This document shows, piece by piece, positions 1 to 10,234 of a stretch of DNA of 46,197 nt. Position 1 is the first letter of the stretch. The number at the start of each line of letters is the position of its first letter. The notes under the pieces were generated by a model. That model made no database searches and had not been told where the DNA came from. It worked only from the letters and a program-made list of their open reading frames with translations. The stretch spans positions 1-46,197 of the forward strand of contig DAHUXL010000253.1 in the NCBI GenBank assembly GCA_027307195.1, given 5' to 3'. A program made the translations under genes and the position numbers. This DNA is from Rhodanobacter sp. (GTDB lineage Bacteria; Pseudomonadota; Gammaproteobacteria; Xanthomonadales; Rhodanobacteraceae).

Positions 1-234
1 CTGGAGGAAGTGGGCGAGGGCGTGCTGGCCGGCAAGCAGAGCGCGCTTTATCCGGTGCTGCGCAATCTGGAAGGTGCCGGCCTGCTCGTCAGTGAGGTCG
101 AGCCTTCCGTCAGTGGTCCGCCACGTCGCTATTACCGCATCACCAAGCCGGGGCGCGAGGTGCTGCGCGAGTGGGTCGCTGCCTGGACGGCTACCCGCGA
201 TTCCGTCGATAACGTCTTGCAAGGAGGGGTGTAA
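1..234 (+). CDS. PadR-family transcriptional regulator (5' end cut off)
   Basis: The frame is open from base 1, so the window holds only the last 77 residues. They include the end of a winged helix: SALYPVLRNLEGAGLL is the typical PadR recognition helix and turn (small-molecule-responsive repressors, PF03551), followed by the wing with RRYYRITKPGREVL. A short C-terminal helix follows. The stop codon shares its last base with the ATG of the next gene (TAATG), so the two are translationally coupled. PadR regulators coupled to a HAAS/sensor-type membrane protein form a recurrent pair in bacteria, in which the PadR normally represses its own operon. That role is inferred; no ligand can be deduced. 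Confidence 0.85.
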   Translation: MEEVGEGVLAGKQSALYPVLRNLEGAGLLVSEVEPSVSGPPRRYYRITKPGREVLREWVAAWTATRDSVDNVLQGGV

Positions 235-1175
235 TGAACGCACCACGCAGCATCAATGCGCCACGCACAATCAATGATTATCTCGACCAGTTGCGCAGTG
301 CCCTGCGCGGCGCCGACCCGGCCCTGGTCCAGGACGCGTTGTACGACGCCGAGGAACACTTGCGCGCCGAACTGGCCGAACAGCCCGGCCGTGATGAAGC
401 GACGATGCTGGAACAAGTGGTCGGCAGCTACGGCGCGCCGGACGAAGTGGCGGAGATCTATCGCGATCAGGAGATCAAGATCCAGCGTGCGATCCGTTCG
501 CCGCCGCCGCCGCAACGCCGCTCGCTGGCGGGCCGGTTCTTCGGCGTGGCGGCCGATCCGCATACCTATGGCGCGCTGTTCTACATGGTGCTCGCACTGG
601 CCACGGGGATCTTCTATTTCACCTGGGCGGTGACGGGCCTGTCGCTGTCGGCGGGTCTGGCCGTGCTGATCATCGGCATCCCGTTCATGGTGCTGTTCCT
701 GGGCAGCGTGCGCGGGTTGTCGCTGCTGGAAGGGCGCATCGTGGAAACCATGCTCGGTGTGCGCATGCCGCGCAGGCCGCCGTATCCGTCGCAGCAGGGG
801 TTGCCGCTGATGAAGCGGATCGGCGCGATGTTCACTGATGGCCGCACCTGGGGCACGCTGTTCTATATGCTGCTGATGCTGCCGCTGGGCATCGTCTACT
901 TCACGGTCACGGTGACCTTGCTCAGCGTGTCGCTCAGCTTCGTTGCGGCACCGGTCCTGAGGTGGGTATCGGATCAGTTCCACTGGCAGATCAATACGTG
1001 CACCGGGGCACCCGCCGGGATCTGTGCCGGTGTCGACTGGCTGAACAGCTGGAGCGGTTCCGTCACCCTGTGCATCCTCGGCGTCGTGCTGTTGTTCGCC
1101 ACCCTGCATCTGGTCCGCGGCATGGGCCGGCTGCATGGGCAGATCGCAAAGCAGTTGCTGGTGCGCGGGAGCTGA
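234..1175 (+). CDS. HAAS/putative-sensor-domain membrane protein paired with PadR
   Basis: This is a 313-residue membrane protein. Residues 12–85 form a helical acidic domain (ALYDAEEHLRAEL, then YGAPDEVAEIYR) like the HAAS/DUF1700 domain found beside PadR regulators. The rest resembles the putative sensor domain (PF13796-like). There are hydrophobic segments at about 112–135, 137–165, 206–245 and 283–305. The core is internally duplicated: YGALFYMVLALATGIFYFT at 112–130 and WGTLFYMLLMLPLGIVYFT at 206–224 are clear copies. The start is well set: AAGGAGG lies at 221–227, six bases before the ATG. No enzymatic motif is visible. The gene is probably regulated by, or acts with, the coupled PadR protein; the signal sensed is unknown. 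Only 6 bases separate it from the convergent DUF1501 gene. Confidence 0.8.
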   Translation: MNAPRSINAPRTINDYLDQLRSALRGADPALVQDALYDAEEHLRAELAEQPGRDEATMLEQVVGSYGAPDEVAEIYRDQEIKIQRAIRSPPPPQRRSLAGRFFGVAADPHTYGALFYMVLALATGIFYFTWAVTGLSLSAGLAVLIIGIPFMVLFLGSVRGLSLLEGRIVETMLGVRMPRRPPYPSQQGLPLMKRIGAMFTDGRTWGTLFYMLLMLPLGIVYFTVTVTLLSVSLSFVAAPVLRWVSDQFHWQINTCTGAPAGICAGVDWLNSWSGSVTLCILGVVLLFATLHLVRGMGRLHGQIAKQLLVRGS

Positions 1176-1181
1176 GCGCCG

Positions 1182-2384
1182 TCACACCAGTTGCAGATCC
1201 TTTGGTTTTGACGCCGGAAAGACGGACTGCAACTGGTTGCCCGACAGGCCCCACACGCGACCGAGCACACCGCCAAGTACATCCCGGTAATTGTTGAGCA
1301 CGGGATAGTCGCGGTCCTGCAGCAGGTTCTGCTGGTTGACCGCGACCTGTTCGCCGGCGATGCGGCCGCCGTTGACCTTGCCGCCGAGCACCCAGTGCAC
1401 GGTGCCGTGGCCGTGGTCGGTACCCTTGTCGCCGTTCTCGCGGAAGGTGCGCCCGAATTCGGAAACCACCACGACGACGGTGTTGTTCCATTCGTCACCC
1501 AGCGCGTCGGCATAGGCGGCCAGCCCGTCGCCTAGATTGCGCAGGTTGTTGGCGAGGCCGCCGGTGACGCTGCCCTGGTTCACGTGGGTGTCCCAGCCGC
1601 CGATATCGAGGAAGCCGAGCCGGTAGCGATCGCGCATCAACGTGGCGATACGCTGCGTTTCGCTGGCAAAGCCTTTGGCACTGGGTGCGCCGCGACTGGC
1701 GTGGACCATCTCGTCGCGCAGATCCTGCGAGACGGTGTTCGGCAGGGTCAGGCCGTCCGCCGTGGCAGCGGCCAGTGAGGTGCCCTGGTACATCTGGGTG
1801 AGGATCGCCGACTGGCGCGCGTCGAAATGCGATTTGGTGTCGCCTTTCAGCGAAATGTTGGGAATGTCCGTGGTCGCGCCCTGAAAACTCAGCGGCAGCG
1901 ATTTGGTGAACGCGATCGGTGGCGTGCCCGGCAATGCGCCAGCCAGCCGGGCGAGAAAGCCGGAGCGGAAGCTGCCGCGATTCGCGGTGGGTTCGCCGGA
2001 TTCGATGTTGTCCTGGGTTTCGAAATGGCTGCGCGACAGATCGTCGGTGCCGGCAAACGGAACGAACGCAATCTGCTTGCGCTGCCACAGCGGGTAGATC
2101 GAATCGCGCAACACCGGGTTGAGTCCCCAGTTCGCATCCAGCGCGATCGCGCTGTCGGGGTTGCCCGGATCGGGGCGGGCGATCGCCAGTGTCGGTCGCG
2201 ATGCGTAGTAGAAGTCGCTGCCGTGCGGTACCAGCAGGTTGTTGCAGTCGTAGCCGCCACGCAGGAACACCAGCAGGAAGCGTGGCGCGTTGGCCGGCAT
2301 GGCGAACAGTTTTCCGGAGAACGACAGTGCCGGCAACGCGGCAGCAGCACTGGCGGCAGCGAACAGGAATTCACGGCGGTTCAT
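1182..2384 (-). CDS. DUF1501 protein with twin-arginine signal
   Basis: This 400-residue exported protein starts MNRREFLFAAASAAAALP, a twin-arginine (Tat) signal, which suggests folding or cofactor loading before export. The body matches DUF1501 (PF07394), a family with an alkaline phosphatase/sulfatase-like fold. Visible family features are FLRGGYDCNNLLVP near the N-terminus, DIGGWDTHVNQG in the middle and VVVVSEFGRTFREN with DHGHGTVHWVLGG near the C-terminus. These His/Asp/Glu-rich stretches are the likely metal-binding residues. It lies 35 bp downstream of the DUF1800 gene on the same strand. The DUF1800–DUF1501 pair recurs in many bacteria and its biochemical function is not settled. GAGG sits upstream of the ATG. 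Confidence 0.9.
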   Translation of the reverse strand: MNRREFLFAAASAAAALPALSFSGKLFAMPANAPRFLLVFLRGGYDCNNLLVPHGSDFYYASRPTLAIARPDPGNPDSAIALDANWGLNPVLRDSIYPLWQRKQIAFVPFAGTDDLSRSHFETQDNIESGEPTANRGSFRSGFLARLAGALPGTPPIAFTKSLPLSFQGATTDIPNISLKGDTKSHFDARQSAILTQMYQGTSLAAATADGLTLPNTVSQDLRDEMVHASRGAPSAKGFASETQRIATLMRDRYRLGFLDIGGWDTHVNQGSVTGGLANNLRNLGDGLAAYADALGDEWNNTVVVVVSEFGRTFRENGDKGTDHGHGTVHWVLGGKVNGGRIAGEQVAVNQQNLLQDRDYPVLNNYRDVLGGVLGRVWGLSGNQLQSVFPASKPKDLQLV

Positions 2385-2419
2385 GGCATGCCTCGATCAG
2401 ATGGGTGTGGGTTGGCGCA

Positions 2420-3976
<1,557 letters not shown>

Positions 3977-3998
3977 GTGGCACGTCCACGTTGGTTCG

Positions 3999-4017
3999 GG
4001 GCATCAGGCTGATGCCC
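3999..4017. repeat. 19-bp perfect palindrome upstream of the DUF1800 gene
   Basis: Two 9-base arms (GGGCATCAG and CTGATGCCC) flank a single central base, 22 bp upstream of the DUF1800 ATG (minus strand). A second inverted repeat (ATCGGAT, 6-base spacer, ATCCGAT) lies at 4048–4067, nearer the end of the small acidic gene. The first could be an operator or a 5'-leader hairpin. Neither has a clear U-run on the minus strand, so terminator function is doubtful. Confidence 0.45.
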
Positions 4018-4092
4018 TGGCCTTCGATTGAACGCAGGGAGGGCCAGATCGGATGACACGATCCGATTTTCCGCATGGTCTTGCCGAGCCGG

Positions 4093-4380
4093 TCAGAACT
4101 CGTCGACAAATTCGATGCCGGCATCGCGATCGTTCGCGATCACCTCGGCGCTGCCGCGCACGGTATCGGCAAGCTGGTCATTGGGGGCATCCACTTCAAT
4201 GAAATAGACCTGGCCTTCGCTGTCGCTTACCGACTCGCTGGAACTGGAGTCGTCGCGCATGCTGGGGATCAGGTCGTCGATTTCCTCGACGTGCTCGATA
4301 CCGTCGATACCGTGTACCGCGGCCATGACGGCATCGGCGTCGGCGCGGGTGCCGATCAGGCGAAAACGGACCATGGGCAT
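4093..4380 (-). CDS. Small acidic protein, unrecognised (ferredoxin-like pattern)
   Basis: This is a 95-residue, strongly acidic protein that I do not recognise. Predicted secondary structure reads beta (VRFRLIG), helix (ADADAVMAAVHG), beta (IEHVEEI), beta (QVYFIEVDA), helix (QLADTVRGSAEVIA), beta (IEFVDEF). This suggests a ferredoxin-like beta-alpha-beta-beta-alpha-beta fold, split by a Ser/Asp-rich linker (DDSSSSESVSDSEG). No cysteines or catalytic motifs are present. The start at 4380 is chosen because GAGGA lies just upstream of that ATG; an in-frame start at 4422 lacks such a site. The gene is monocistronic between the DUF1800 gene and a divergent methyltransferase. Function is not assignable from sequence. 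Confidence 0.7.
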   Translation of the reverse strand: MPMVRFRLIGTRADADAVMAAVHGIDGIEHVEEIDDLIPSMRDDSSSSESVSDSEGQVYFIEVDAPNDQLADTVRGSAEVIANDRDAGIEFVDEF

Positions 4381-4528
4381 GGGGTATTCCTCGATTCGAT
4401 GTGCGGGAGACCATGCTGGCAAGAGCGACGCATGCGGAAAGTGATGCCGCCGTGGCGAGGCTGCTTCATGGCAAAGGTGATTGAACCGCTATCATGCGAC
4501 CTTGCCCACCTGACGAACTTCGACACCG

Positions 4529-5140
4529 ATGCCCAAGACCTACGACCGCGACTATTTCGACAAGTGGTATCGCGATCCGCAGCACTCGGTCGCCTCGCCG
4601 GCCGAGCTGAAGCGCAAGGTGGCGATGGTGGTGGCGCAGGCCGAGTATTACCTCGGCCGACCGATCCGCAACGTGCTCGACGTCGGCTGCGGCGAAGCGA
4701 CCTGGCGCGCGCCGTTGCGCGCGTTGCGCCCGGGCATCGCTTATCGGGGGCTGGATGCCAGCGAGTATGCGGTGGCGCGCTACGGCCGCAGTCGCAACAT
4801 CGGCCTGGCGCGCTTTGGCCAGCTGGAACAGCTGCGTTTCGACACGCGCTTCGACCTGATCGTGTGTACCGACGTGCTGCACTACCTGAAGCCGGGCGAG
4901 ATCCGCGCGGGCCTGCAGGGTATCGGCGAGATGCTGGAGGGCGTCGCGTTTCTCGAGGTATTCACCAGCCGCGATGACGTGGCCGGCGATCACCACGGTT
5001 TCGTGTCGCGTGCGCCGGCATGGTACCTGGGCGAGTTCAGCCATGTCGGGTTGCTGCCATGCGGCTCGCATTGCTACCTGGGGCCGCGACTGGAGCGTCA
5101 TATCGCGGCGCTGGAACGGGCGCAACTGCCGAGCCGGTGA
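4529..5140 (+). CDS. Class I SAM-dependent methyltransferase
   Basis: This 203-residue protein has a Rossmann-type methyltransferase core. Motif I (NVLDVGCGEATW, residues 48–59) binds S-adenosylmethionine. An acidic residue at the end of beta2 follows (YRGLDASEYA, Asp76), and DLIVCTDVLHYL corresponds to motif IV. The N-terminal DRDYFDKWYRDPQHS resembles small methyltransferases that act on small molecules or unknown substrates. The substrate cannot be read from the sequence. The C-terminal part (SRAPAWYLGEFSHVGLLPCG) has no recognised motif. The gene is convergent with the porin gene, with a 9-bp gap, and divergent from the small acidic gene, so it is probably transcribed alone. Confidence 0.85.
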   Translation: MPKTYDRDYFDKWYRDPQHSVASPAELKRKVAMVVAQAEYYLGRPIRNVLDVGCGEATWRAPLRALRPGIAYRGLDASEYAVARYGRSRNIGLARFGQLEQLRFDTRFDLIVCTDVLHYLKPGEIRAGLQGIGEMLEGVAFLEVFTSRDDVAGDHHGFVSRAPAWYLGEFSHVGLLPCGSHCYLGPRLERHIAALERAQLPSR

Positions 5141-5149
5141 TTCGCCGGG

Positions 5150-6478
5150 TCAGAACTCCACATGCGCGCGCATGCCGACAAAGCGCGCCGGCCCGCGATT
5201 GCGGTTGTAGCCCGGGTTGCGGATCAGCTGGATATCGGGCGCGAGCGTGAGGTGGTCGATCACCGCAATGCTGTAATAGGCCTCGACGATGCGCTCGCGG
5301 CCATAGGCGAGTGCGCCATCGCCCAGCGTGAATCCCTGGCCGCCCAGGGCCAGATAATCGCGATGCGTCGGCGACAGCGCGTCGATGGCGAATGCCACGC
5401 CCAGATGATCTTTCGGCCGCGCCCAGTGCACACCGGAGAGCTGCATGCCGGCGCTCAGCGTGCGATCCACTTCGGTGAACGCAAACGATTCATTGCGACC
5501 GTCGTTCCAGCCCGCGCGGGCAAACAATCCGGTCTCACCATCGTCGGCCAGCGGCAGTTCGCCGTTGATGGCGAAGCCATACTTGCGCCGACCGGGACGG
5601 TCGTCGGCATGGATGTCCGGCATGGTGCCATGGGCCAGCGCATACGCGATGGCATCACGGTACACGCCCATGTTCGCAATGTTGCGGAACGCCAGCAGCC
5701 GCAGGACCGCACCGTCCGCGTGCGGCTGCAAGGTCAGTTCGAGTTGTTCGCCGCGAGCGTGCCGCGGCGAACTCTCCAGCCTGGTTCCGTTCGCCTCGGT
5801 GGGCATCAGGTAGACGCCATAGCGCAGGCTCCAGCGCGGGTTTATCCAGCCCAGCACCAGCCCGTCGGTGTAGCCGCGGGTGTCGGCGGCGAAATCCCAT
5901 GCAGTGTTATTGAGCAACGACCAGTTCAGGAATTGCGTGCGTGCCGCGTCGGCGTAGCGGTTCTTGTCGAAGTCGTCGCTCACCGCCATCTTGCCGAACT
6001 TGATCTCGATGCGTTGCGTGGCTTGTTCGCCCGGCAGCTGACCCTGATCGCGCGTGACCGATTCGTGCGCATCGTCCAGCGGCAGTGTCCAGCGAAGATA
6101 CCGGCGTGCGACATACGCAGTTTTGCTCAAGCTGCCGCCGCCGGAATGCACCACGTCGCCATTGGCAAATCCACCCAGACCGGTGGCTCCGCTGACCGCT
6201 TCGCCCTTGAACATTTCCACGTCGAAGTAGAACTGCAGACGTGCCGGCAGCGCGACGCCAAAGTAGGCGCCGAACGTATGCGAGCGCTCGGTATCGCCAC
6301 GTGCGCGCAGGCTCAACGGGCCGCTGTACGGCGAGTGCAGGGACGATTGGTGCTGGTCGATGAAGGTGTACTGCGCGCCCAGCCACTGCGGCACAAACAG
6401 TGGCGCGTCGTCAGCCAGCGTGGGGGTGGACGCCAGCGCGAGCCCGATGGCCGCGGCGAACAGGTGGATCTTTTTCAT
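5150..6478 (-). CDS. Carbohydrate-selective porin, OprB-like outer-membrane protein
   Basis: This is a 442-residue outer-membrane protein. Residues 1–22 form a Sec signal (MKKIHLFAAAIGLALASTPTLA). The mature part is rich in alternating beta-strand segments, aromatic and Gly residues, and ends in Phe (RAHVEF), the usual C-terminal signal for outer-membrane insertion. Similarity to the OprB family (PF04966) is suggested by the overall pattern: QWLGAQYTFIDQHQSS near the N-terminus, a strand with FYFDVEMFKGEAVSG, an IEIKFGKMAVSDDFD segment, and a late YYSIAVIDHLTLAPDIQLI segment. The substrate is probably sugars, but this is inferred. The ATG at 6478 is chosen because it gives a proper signal peptide, although the frame stays open far upstream. 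It is downstream of nth but separated by 266 bp that include a hairpin. Confidence 0.82.
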   Translation of the reverse strand: MKKIHLFAAAIGLALASTPTLADDAPLFVPQWLGAQYTFIDQHQSSLHSPYSGPLSLRARGDTERSHTFGAYFGVALPARLQFYFDVEMFKGEAVSGATGLGGFANGDVVHSGGGSLSKTAYVARRYLRWTLPLDDAHESVTRDQGQLPGEQATQRIEIKFGKMAVSDDFDKNRYADAARTQFLNWSLLNNTAWDFAADTRGYTDGLVLGWINPRWSLRYGVYLMPTEANGTRLESSPRHARGEQLELTLQPHADGAVLRLLAFRNIANMGVYRDAIAYALAHGTMPDIHADDRPGRRKYGFAINGELPLADDGETGLFARAGWNDGRNESFAFTEVDRTLSAGMQLSGVHWARPKDHLGVAFAIDALSPTHRDYLALGGQGFTLGDGALAYGRERIVEAYYSIAVIDHLTLAPDIQLIRNPGYNRNRGPARFVGMRAHVEF

Positions 6479-6572
6479 GCTCGTCTCCGTATGCGTCGCA
6501 CGGAGCGAGCGGATCAGCCAGGCAGCGATCCACTCGCGGCCGGGCCGCAAGAGTAGATGTCGATGTGCACCG

Positions 6573-6588
6573 AAAGCCCCGAAGGGGC
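6573..6588 (-). terminator. Probable weak terminator after nth
   Basis: On the minus strand GCCCC-TTC-GGGGC (6588–6576) is followed by TTT. It lies about 160 bp downstream of nth and 95 bp upstream of the porin start, so it probably separates the two units. The T-run is short, which limits confidence. Confidence 0.45.
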
Positions 6589-6744
6589 GGTCCGGCTGCA
6601 ACTGGTTGGGTCGCTGTCCATGGTGGATCAGGTCTCGTGGGTTTCTGATGCAGGTGAAGGCGCGCGCATGCTGACCGCAGGAGAGGCCCATGTCAATGCA
6701 TGGTGATGACTCGAAGCGCCGTATCTGTCGCGCCGTGGTATTGC

Positions 6745-7383
6745 TCAAGCGGCGACGGTCTTGTCCTTGTAGCGGCACAGGTCGCGGATCGCGCAGTGCG
6801 GGCAATCCGGTTTGCGTGCCTTGCACACATAGCGGCCGTGCAGGATCAGCCAGTGATGCGCGTCCTGCTTGAACTCGGCCGGGATCACCTTCTCCAGCTT
6901 GTCCTCGACCGCGCGCACGTCCTTGCCCGGTGCCAGTCCGGTGCGGTTGGCGACGCGGAAGATATGCGTGTCCACCGCGATGGTCGGTTCGCCGAACGCG
7001 GTATTCAAAATCACGTTGGCCGTCTTGCGGCCGACGCCGGGCAGGGCCTCCAGTGCTTCGCGACTGTGCGGCACCTCGCCGTCGTGCTGCTCGATCAAGA
7101 GCCGGCACAACGCGATCACGTTCTTCGCCTTCGCATTGAACAGGCCGATCGTGCTGATGTAGCGCTTCAGGCCTTCCTCGCCCAGCTTGATGATCGCCTG
7201 CGGCGTGTTCGCCACGGCATAGAGTTTCTTGGTCGCCTTGTTCACGCCGACATCGGTGGCCTGCGCCGACAACACCACCGCGACCAGCAGTTCGAACGGC
7301 GTGCTGTAGACGAGTTCGGTGGTTGGATGCGGGTTGAGTTCGCGCAGGCGCGAGAACAGCTCGATCACGTCGGCGCGCTTCAT
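6745..7383 (-). CDS. nth: Endonuclease III (DNA glycosylase/AP lyase)
   Basis: This 212-residue base-excision repair enzyme removes oxidised pyrimidines and cleaves the abasic site. The helix-hairpin-helix [15 protein letters not shown] carries the catalytic Lys, and [12 protein letters not shown] carries the catalytic Asp. The C-terminal [4Fe-4S] loop has the canonical spacing C-x6-C-x2-C-x5-C ([17 protein letters not shown]). The length matches the E. coli enzyme (211). The start at 7383 gives an ATGA overlap with the end of rnfB, so the two are translationally coupled. The nth–rnfB linkage is also seen in enterobacteria, where nth ends the rsx/rnf operon. A longer upstream extension of this frame overlaps rnfB and is not used. 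Confidence 0.97.
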   Translation of the reverse strand: MKRADVIELFSRLRELNPHPTTELVYSTPFELLVAVVLSAQATDVGVNKATKKLYAVANTPQAIIKLGEEGLKRYISTIGLFNAKAKNVIALCRLLIEQHDGEVPHSREALEALPGVGRKTANVILNTAFGEPTIAVDTHIFRVANRTGLAPGKDVRAVEDKLEKVIPAEFKQDAHHWLILHGRYVCKARKPDCPHCAIRDLCRYKDKTVAA

Positions 7384-7982
7384 GGCTTCGGCTCCTGCTG
7401 TTTCGCCTTGGCACGGGCCAGCGCTTCCAGCACCGGATTGCGTTGGTCGCTGATATCGACGGCCGCCTTGCGTGCGGCCAGCTCTGCCTCGCGTTCGACA
7501 CGCAGGCGTTCGAGTCGTGCCTCGCGGCGCTGAAAATGCGCACGCGCCGCATCGGCATGCGCCGAGTCGATCTGCGCTTCCGGCATCGGCAGCAGCACGA
7601 TGCAATCGACCGGGCAGGCCGGCACGCACAGTTCGCAGCCGGTACAGTCGTCGGCGATCACCGTATGCATCAACTTCGCCGCGCCCACGATCGCATCGAC
7701 CGGGCAGACCTGGATGCATTTGGTGCAGCCGATGCAATCGGCCTCGACGATGCGCGCCAGTGTGCGCGGTTTTTCGATGCCGTGTTCGGGATTCAGCGGC
7801 AGCACCGGTTGCTGAAGCAGCGCAGCAAGTTGCTCGATCCCCGCCGCGCCACCGGGCGGGCATTGGTTGATCTCGGCCTCACCACGCGCGATCGCTTCGG
7901 CATACGGCCGGCAGCCGTGATAGCCGCACTGCTCGCATTGCGTCTGCGGCAACAGCGCGTCGATACGATCGGCCAGGGTCAT
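7380..7982 (-). CDS. rnfB: RnfB-type iron-sulfur protein lacking the membrane anchor
   Basis: This 200-residue protein carries 12 cluster-type cysteines. First comes a RnfB-type 4Fe-4S domain: C16, C19, C24 and about C41 ([16 protein letters not shown], then INQCPPGG). Two ferredoxin repeats follow: [12 protein letters not shown] and [13 protein letters not shown] charged coiled-coil tail (residues about 145–200) ends the protein. Canonical RnfB/RsxB has an N-terminal transmembrane helix; here the protein begins directly at [11 protein letters not shown]. No rnfA, C, D, G or E is nearby. It may still deliver electrons, for example to an Fe-S regulator or to the adjacent Nth, but this is inference. 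The ATG at 7982 lies 7 bases past the metG stop; a GTG 24 bases upstream is the alternative. Confidence 0.9.
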   Translation of the reverse strand: MTLADRIDALLPQTQCEQCGYHGCRPYAEAIARGEAEINQCPPGGAAGIEQLAALLQQPVLPLNPEHGIEKPRTLARIVEADCIGCTKCIQVCPVDAIVGAAKLMHTVIADDCTGCELCVPACPVDCIVLLPMPEAQIDSAHADAARAHFQRREARLERLRVEREAELAARKAAVDISDQRNPVLEALARAKAKQQEPKP

Positions 7983-7989
7983 GGCGACA

Positions 7990-10101
7990 TCAGCGAACGG
8001 TGGCACCCGGCTTGGCGCCCTGATCGGCGTCGAGCAGGAACAGGTCGCTGCCGCCGTCGCCGGCCGACAGGATCATGCCTTCGGACAGGCCGAAGCGCAT
8101 CTTGCGCGGGGCGAGGTTGGCGATGAACACCACGTTGCGGCCGACCAGTTTCTCCGGCTCGCCGTAGGCGGCGCGGATGCCGGAGAAGATCTGCCGCGTG
8201 CCCAGCGGGCCGGCATCCAGTTCGAAGCGCAGCAACTTGTCGGAGCCGTCGACGAATTCGCAGGCGTTGACCTTGCCGATGCGCAGGTCGAGCTTGGCGA
8301 AGTCGTCGATCGCGATCGTCGCTGGCGCTGTGGCGGCTTCGTTACTGGCAGGGACGTTCTCGCTCATGGGCTTGCCCGGTTCCTTTGCTTTCTTGTGCTT
8401 GATCGGTGCGGCAACGGGCTCGGCGGGGCCGCCGAGCGAATCCTTCGAAGCCTCGACCATTGCCTCGATGTGCCTGGGATCGATGCGGCCGAGCAGCGGT
8501 TCGAAGGCATGGATGGCGTGGTTGCGCAGTGCGGCGCGGGCATCGTCGAAGTCGGCGATCGGCGCGACCAGGAACTGTTCGGCCGCGGCCACGGTGGCCG
8601 GCAGGATCGGCTTGAGCATGCCGGCCAGCAGGCGGAACGCGGTCAGCGCGAACGAGCAGACCTGGTGCAGCTCGTCGCGCAGACTTTCGTCCTTCGCCAT
8701 CGCCCACGGCGCCTTGGCGGCGATGTGGCCGTTGACGATGTCCGCCATCAGCACGAAGCGGCGGATGACCTCGGCAAAGTCGCCGCTGTCATACAGCGCG
8801 GCGATGCCGTCGTAATGTTCCAGCAAGCTGTGCCACAGCACGATTTCCTGTGTGCCGAACTGCGGCGCCAGGCGGCCGCCGAAGAACTTGTGCACGAAGC
8901 CGGCGGTACGGCTGGCGATGTTCACCCACTTGCCGACCAAGTGCGAGTTGACGCGCTCCTCGAACGCCTTGAGGTCGAGATCCACATCGACCGGTGCATC
9001 GCTGAGCATGGTGGCGAAGTAGTAGCGCAGGAATTCCGGATGGATGCCCGCGTCGAGGTAGGTGCGCGCCTGGATGAAGGTGCCGCGCGACTTGGACATC
9101 TTGGCGCCGTTCACGGTCAGGTAGCCGTTGACGTGCAGCGCGGTCGGCGTGCGGAAGCCGGCGCCATGCAGCATCGCCGGCCAGAACAGGCCGTGGAAAT
9201 TGATGATGTCCTTGCCGATGAAGTGGTGCATCTCGGCCGTGCTGCCTTCGGCGAGGAAGTCGTCGAACTTCAGGTGGGTCCTGTCGCACAGTGCCTTGAA
9301 GCTGGCCAGATAGCCGACTGGCGCGTCCAGCCACACATAGAAGAACTTGCCCGGCGCGTCGGGAATCGGAAAGCCGAAGTAGGGCGCATCGCGCGAGATG
9401 TCCCAATCCTTCAGGCCGCCGTCCAGCCATTCCCTCAACTTCGCGGCGACGCCGCTGTTCGCCACTGGTGCGCCATGGGTGAACTTGCCCGCGAACCAGT
9501 CGCGCAACAGCCCTTCGAACTTGCCCAGTTCGAAGAAGTAATGCTCGGAGTCGCGCAGCACCGGTGTGGCGCCGGACATCACCGAGTAAGGGTTGATCAG
9601 GTCGGTCGGCGCGTAAGTGGCGCCGCAATGCTCGCAGTTGTCGCCGTACTGGTCCGGCGTGCCGCAGTTCGGGCAGACACCCTTGATGTAGCGATCCGGC
9701 AGGAACATCTGTTTCTCGGGATCGAACAGCTGCTGGATGCTGCGCTTGGCGATGTAGCCGGCGTCACGCAGGCGCGTATAGATCAGCGTCGCCAGCTCGC
9801 GGTTTTCTTCCGAATGGGTGGAGTGATAGTGGTCGAACGCCACGCCGAACGCGGTGAAATCGGCTTCGTGGCCCTGACGGATACCGTCGATGAAAGCCTC
9901 CGGCGTCATGCCGGCCTTTTCCGCGGCCAGCATGATCGGCGTGCCATGCGCATCGTCGGCGCAGACGTAGATCGCCTTGTTGCCGGCCATTCGCTGCGCG
10001 CGCACCCAGATGTCGGCCTGGATGTAGCCCAGCAGATGACCCATGTGCAGTGGACCATTGGCATAGGGCAGCGCATTGGTAACAAGGAGGCGACGGCTCA
10101 T
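7990..10101 (-). CDS. metG: Methionyl-tRNA synthetase
   Basis: This 703-residue class I synthetase attaches methionine to tRNA-Met. The HIGH motif reads HMGH at residues 19–22 ([17 protein letters not shown]). A zinc knuckle pair (CPNC...CEHC) follows in the connective-peptide region. The KMSKS motif is AKMSKSRGT at about residue 340. An anticodon-binding helical domain follows. After a Lys/Pro/Ala linker, the C-terminal tRNA-binding (Trbp111/EMAP-like) domain begins near [13 protein letters not shown], so this is the long, dimeric type. The ATG at 10101 ([13 protein letters not shown]) is chosen over a TTG three codons upstream. It is followed directly by rnfB and nth, probably as one transcript. 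Confidence 0.98.
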   Translation of the reverse strand: MSRRLLVTNALPYANGPLHMGHLLGYIQADIWVRAQRMAGNKAIYVCADDAHGTPIMLAAEKAGMTPEAFIDGIRQGHEADFTAFGVAFDHYHSTHSEENRELATLIYTRLRDAGYIAKRSIQQLFDPEKQMFLPDRYIKGVCPNCGTPDQYGDNCEHCGATYAPTDLINPYSVMSGATPVLRDSEHYFFELGKFEGLLRDWFAGKFTHGAPVANSGVAAKLREWLDGGLKDWDISRDAPYFGFPIPDAPGKFFYVWLDAPVGYLASFKALCDRTHLKFDDFLAEGSTAEMHHFIGKDIINFHGLFWPAMLHGAGFRTPTALHVNGYLTVNGAKMSKSRGTFIQARTYLDAGIHPEFLRYYFATMLSDAPVDVDLDLKAFEERVNSHLVGKWVNIASRTAGFVHKFFGGRLAPQFGTQEIVLWHSLLEHYDGIAALYDSGDFAEVIRRFVLMADIVNGHIAAKAPWAMAKDESLRDELHQVCSFALTAFRLLAGMLKPILPATVAAAEQFLVAPIADFDDARAALRNHAIHAFEPLLGRIDPRHIEAMVEASKDSLGGPAEPVAAPIKHKKAKEPGKPMSENVPASNEAATAPATIAIDDFAKLDLRIGKVNACEFVDGSDKLLRFELDAGPLGTRQIFSGIRAAYGEPEKLVGRNVVFIANLAPRKMRFGLSEGMILSAGDGGSDLFLLDADQGAKPGATVR

Positions 10102-10187
10102 GGTGGGCAATCATTGCGGATGACTGCGCATTATGGCATGGCCGTCCAAACCCATGCCTGGTGCGGGCGTCGGCTGCAGCCACAAAA

Positions 10188-10214
10188 GAAAAGCGCGCCG
10201 ATGGCGCGCTTTTC
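10188..10214 (-). terminator. Rho-independent terminator after the DUF2147 gene
   Basis: GAAAAGCGCGCC-GAT-GGCGCGCTTTTC is a perfect inverted repeat with 7 GC pairs extended by four A/T pairs, giving a U-run on either strand. It lies 20 bp downstream of the DUF2147 stop (minus strand) and before metG, so it separates these two transcripts. Confidence 0.85.
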
Positions 10215-10234
10215 GACGCCCTGGATGCAGGCGA

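Noticed and set aside
5150-7558. A single 802-codon minus-strand frame covering the porin and sequence upstream
   Set aside because: The first part is Arg-rich noise antisense-in-frame to nth. The porin has its own signal peptide at 6478.
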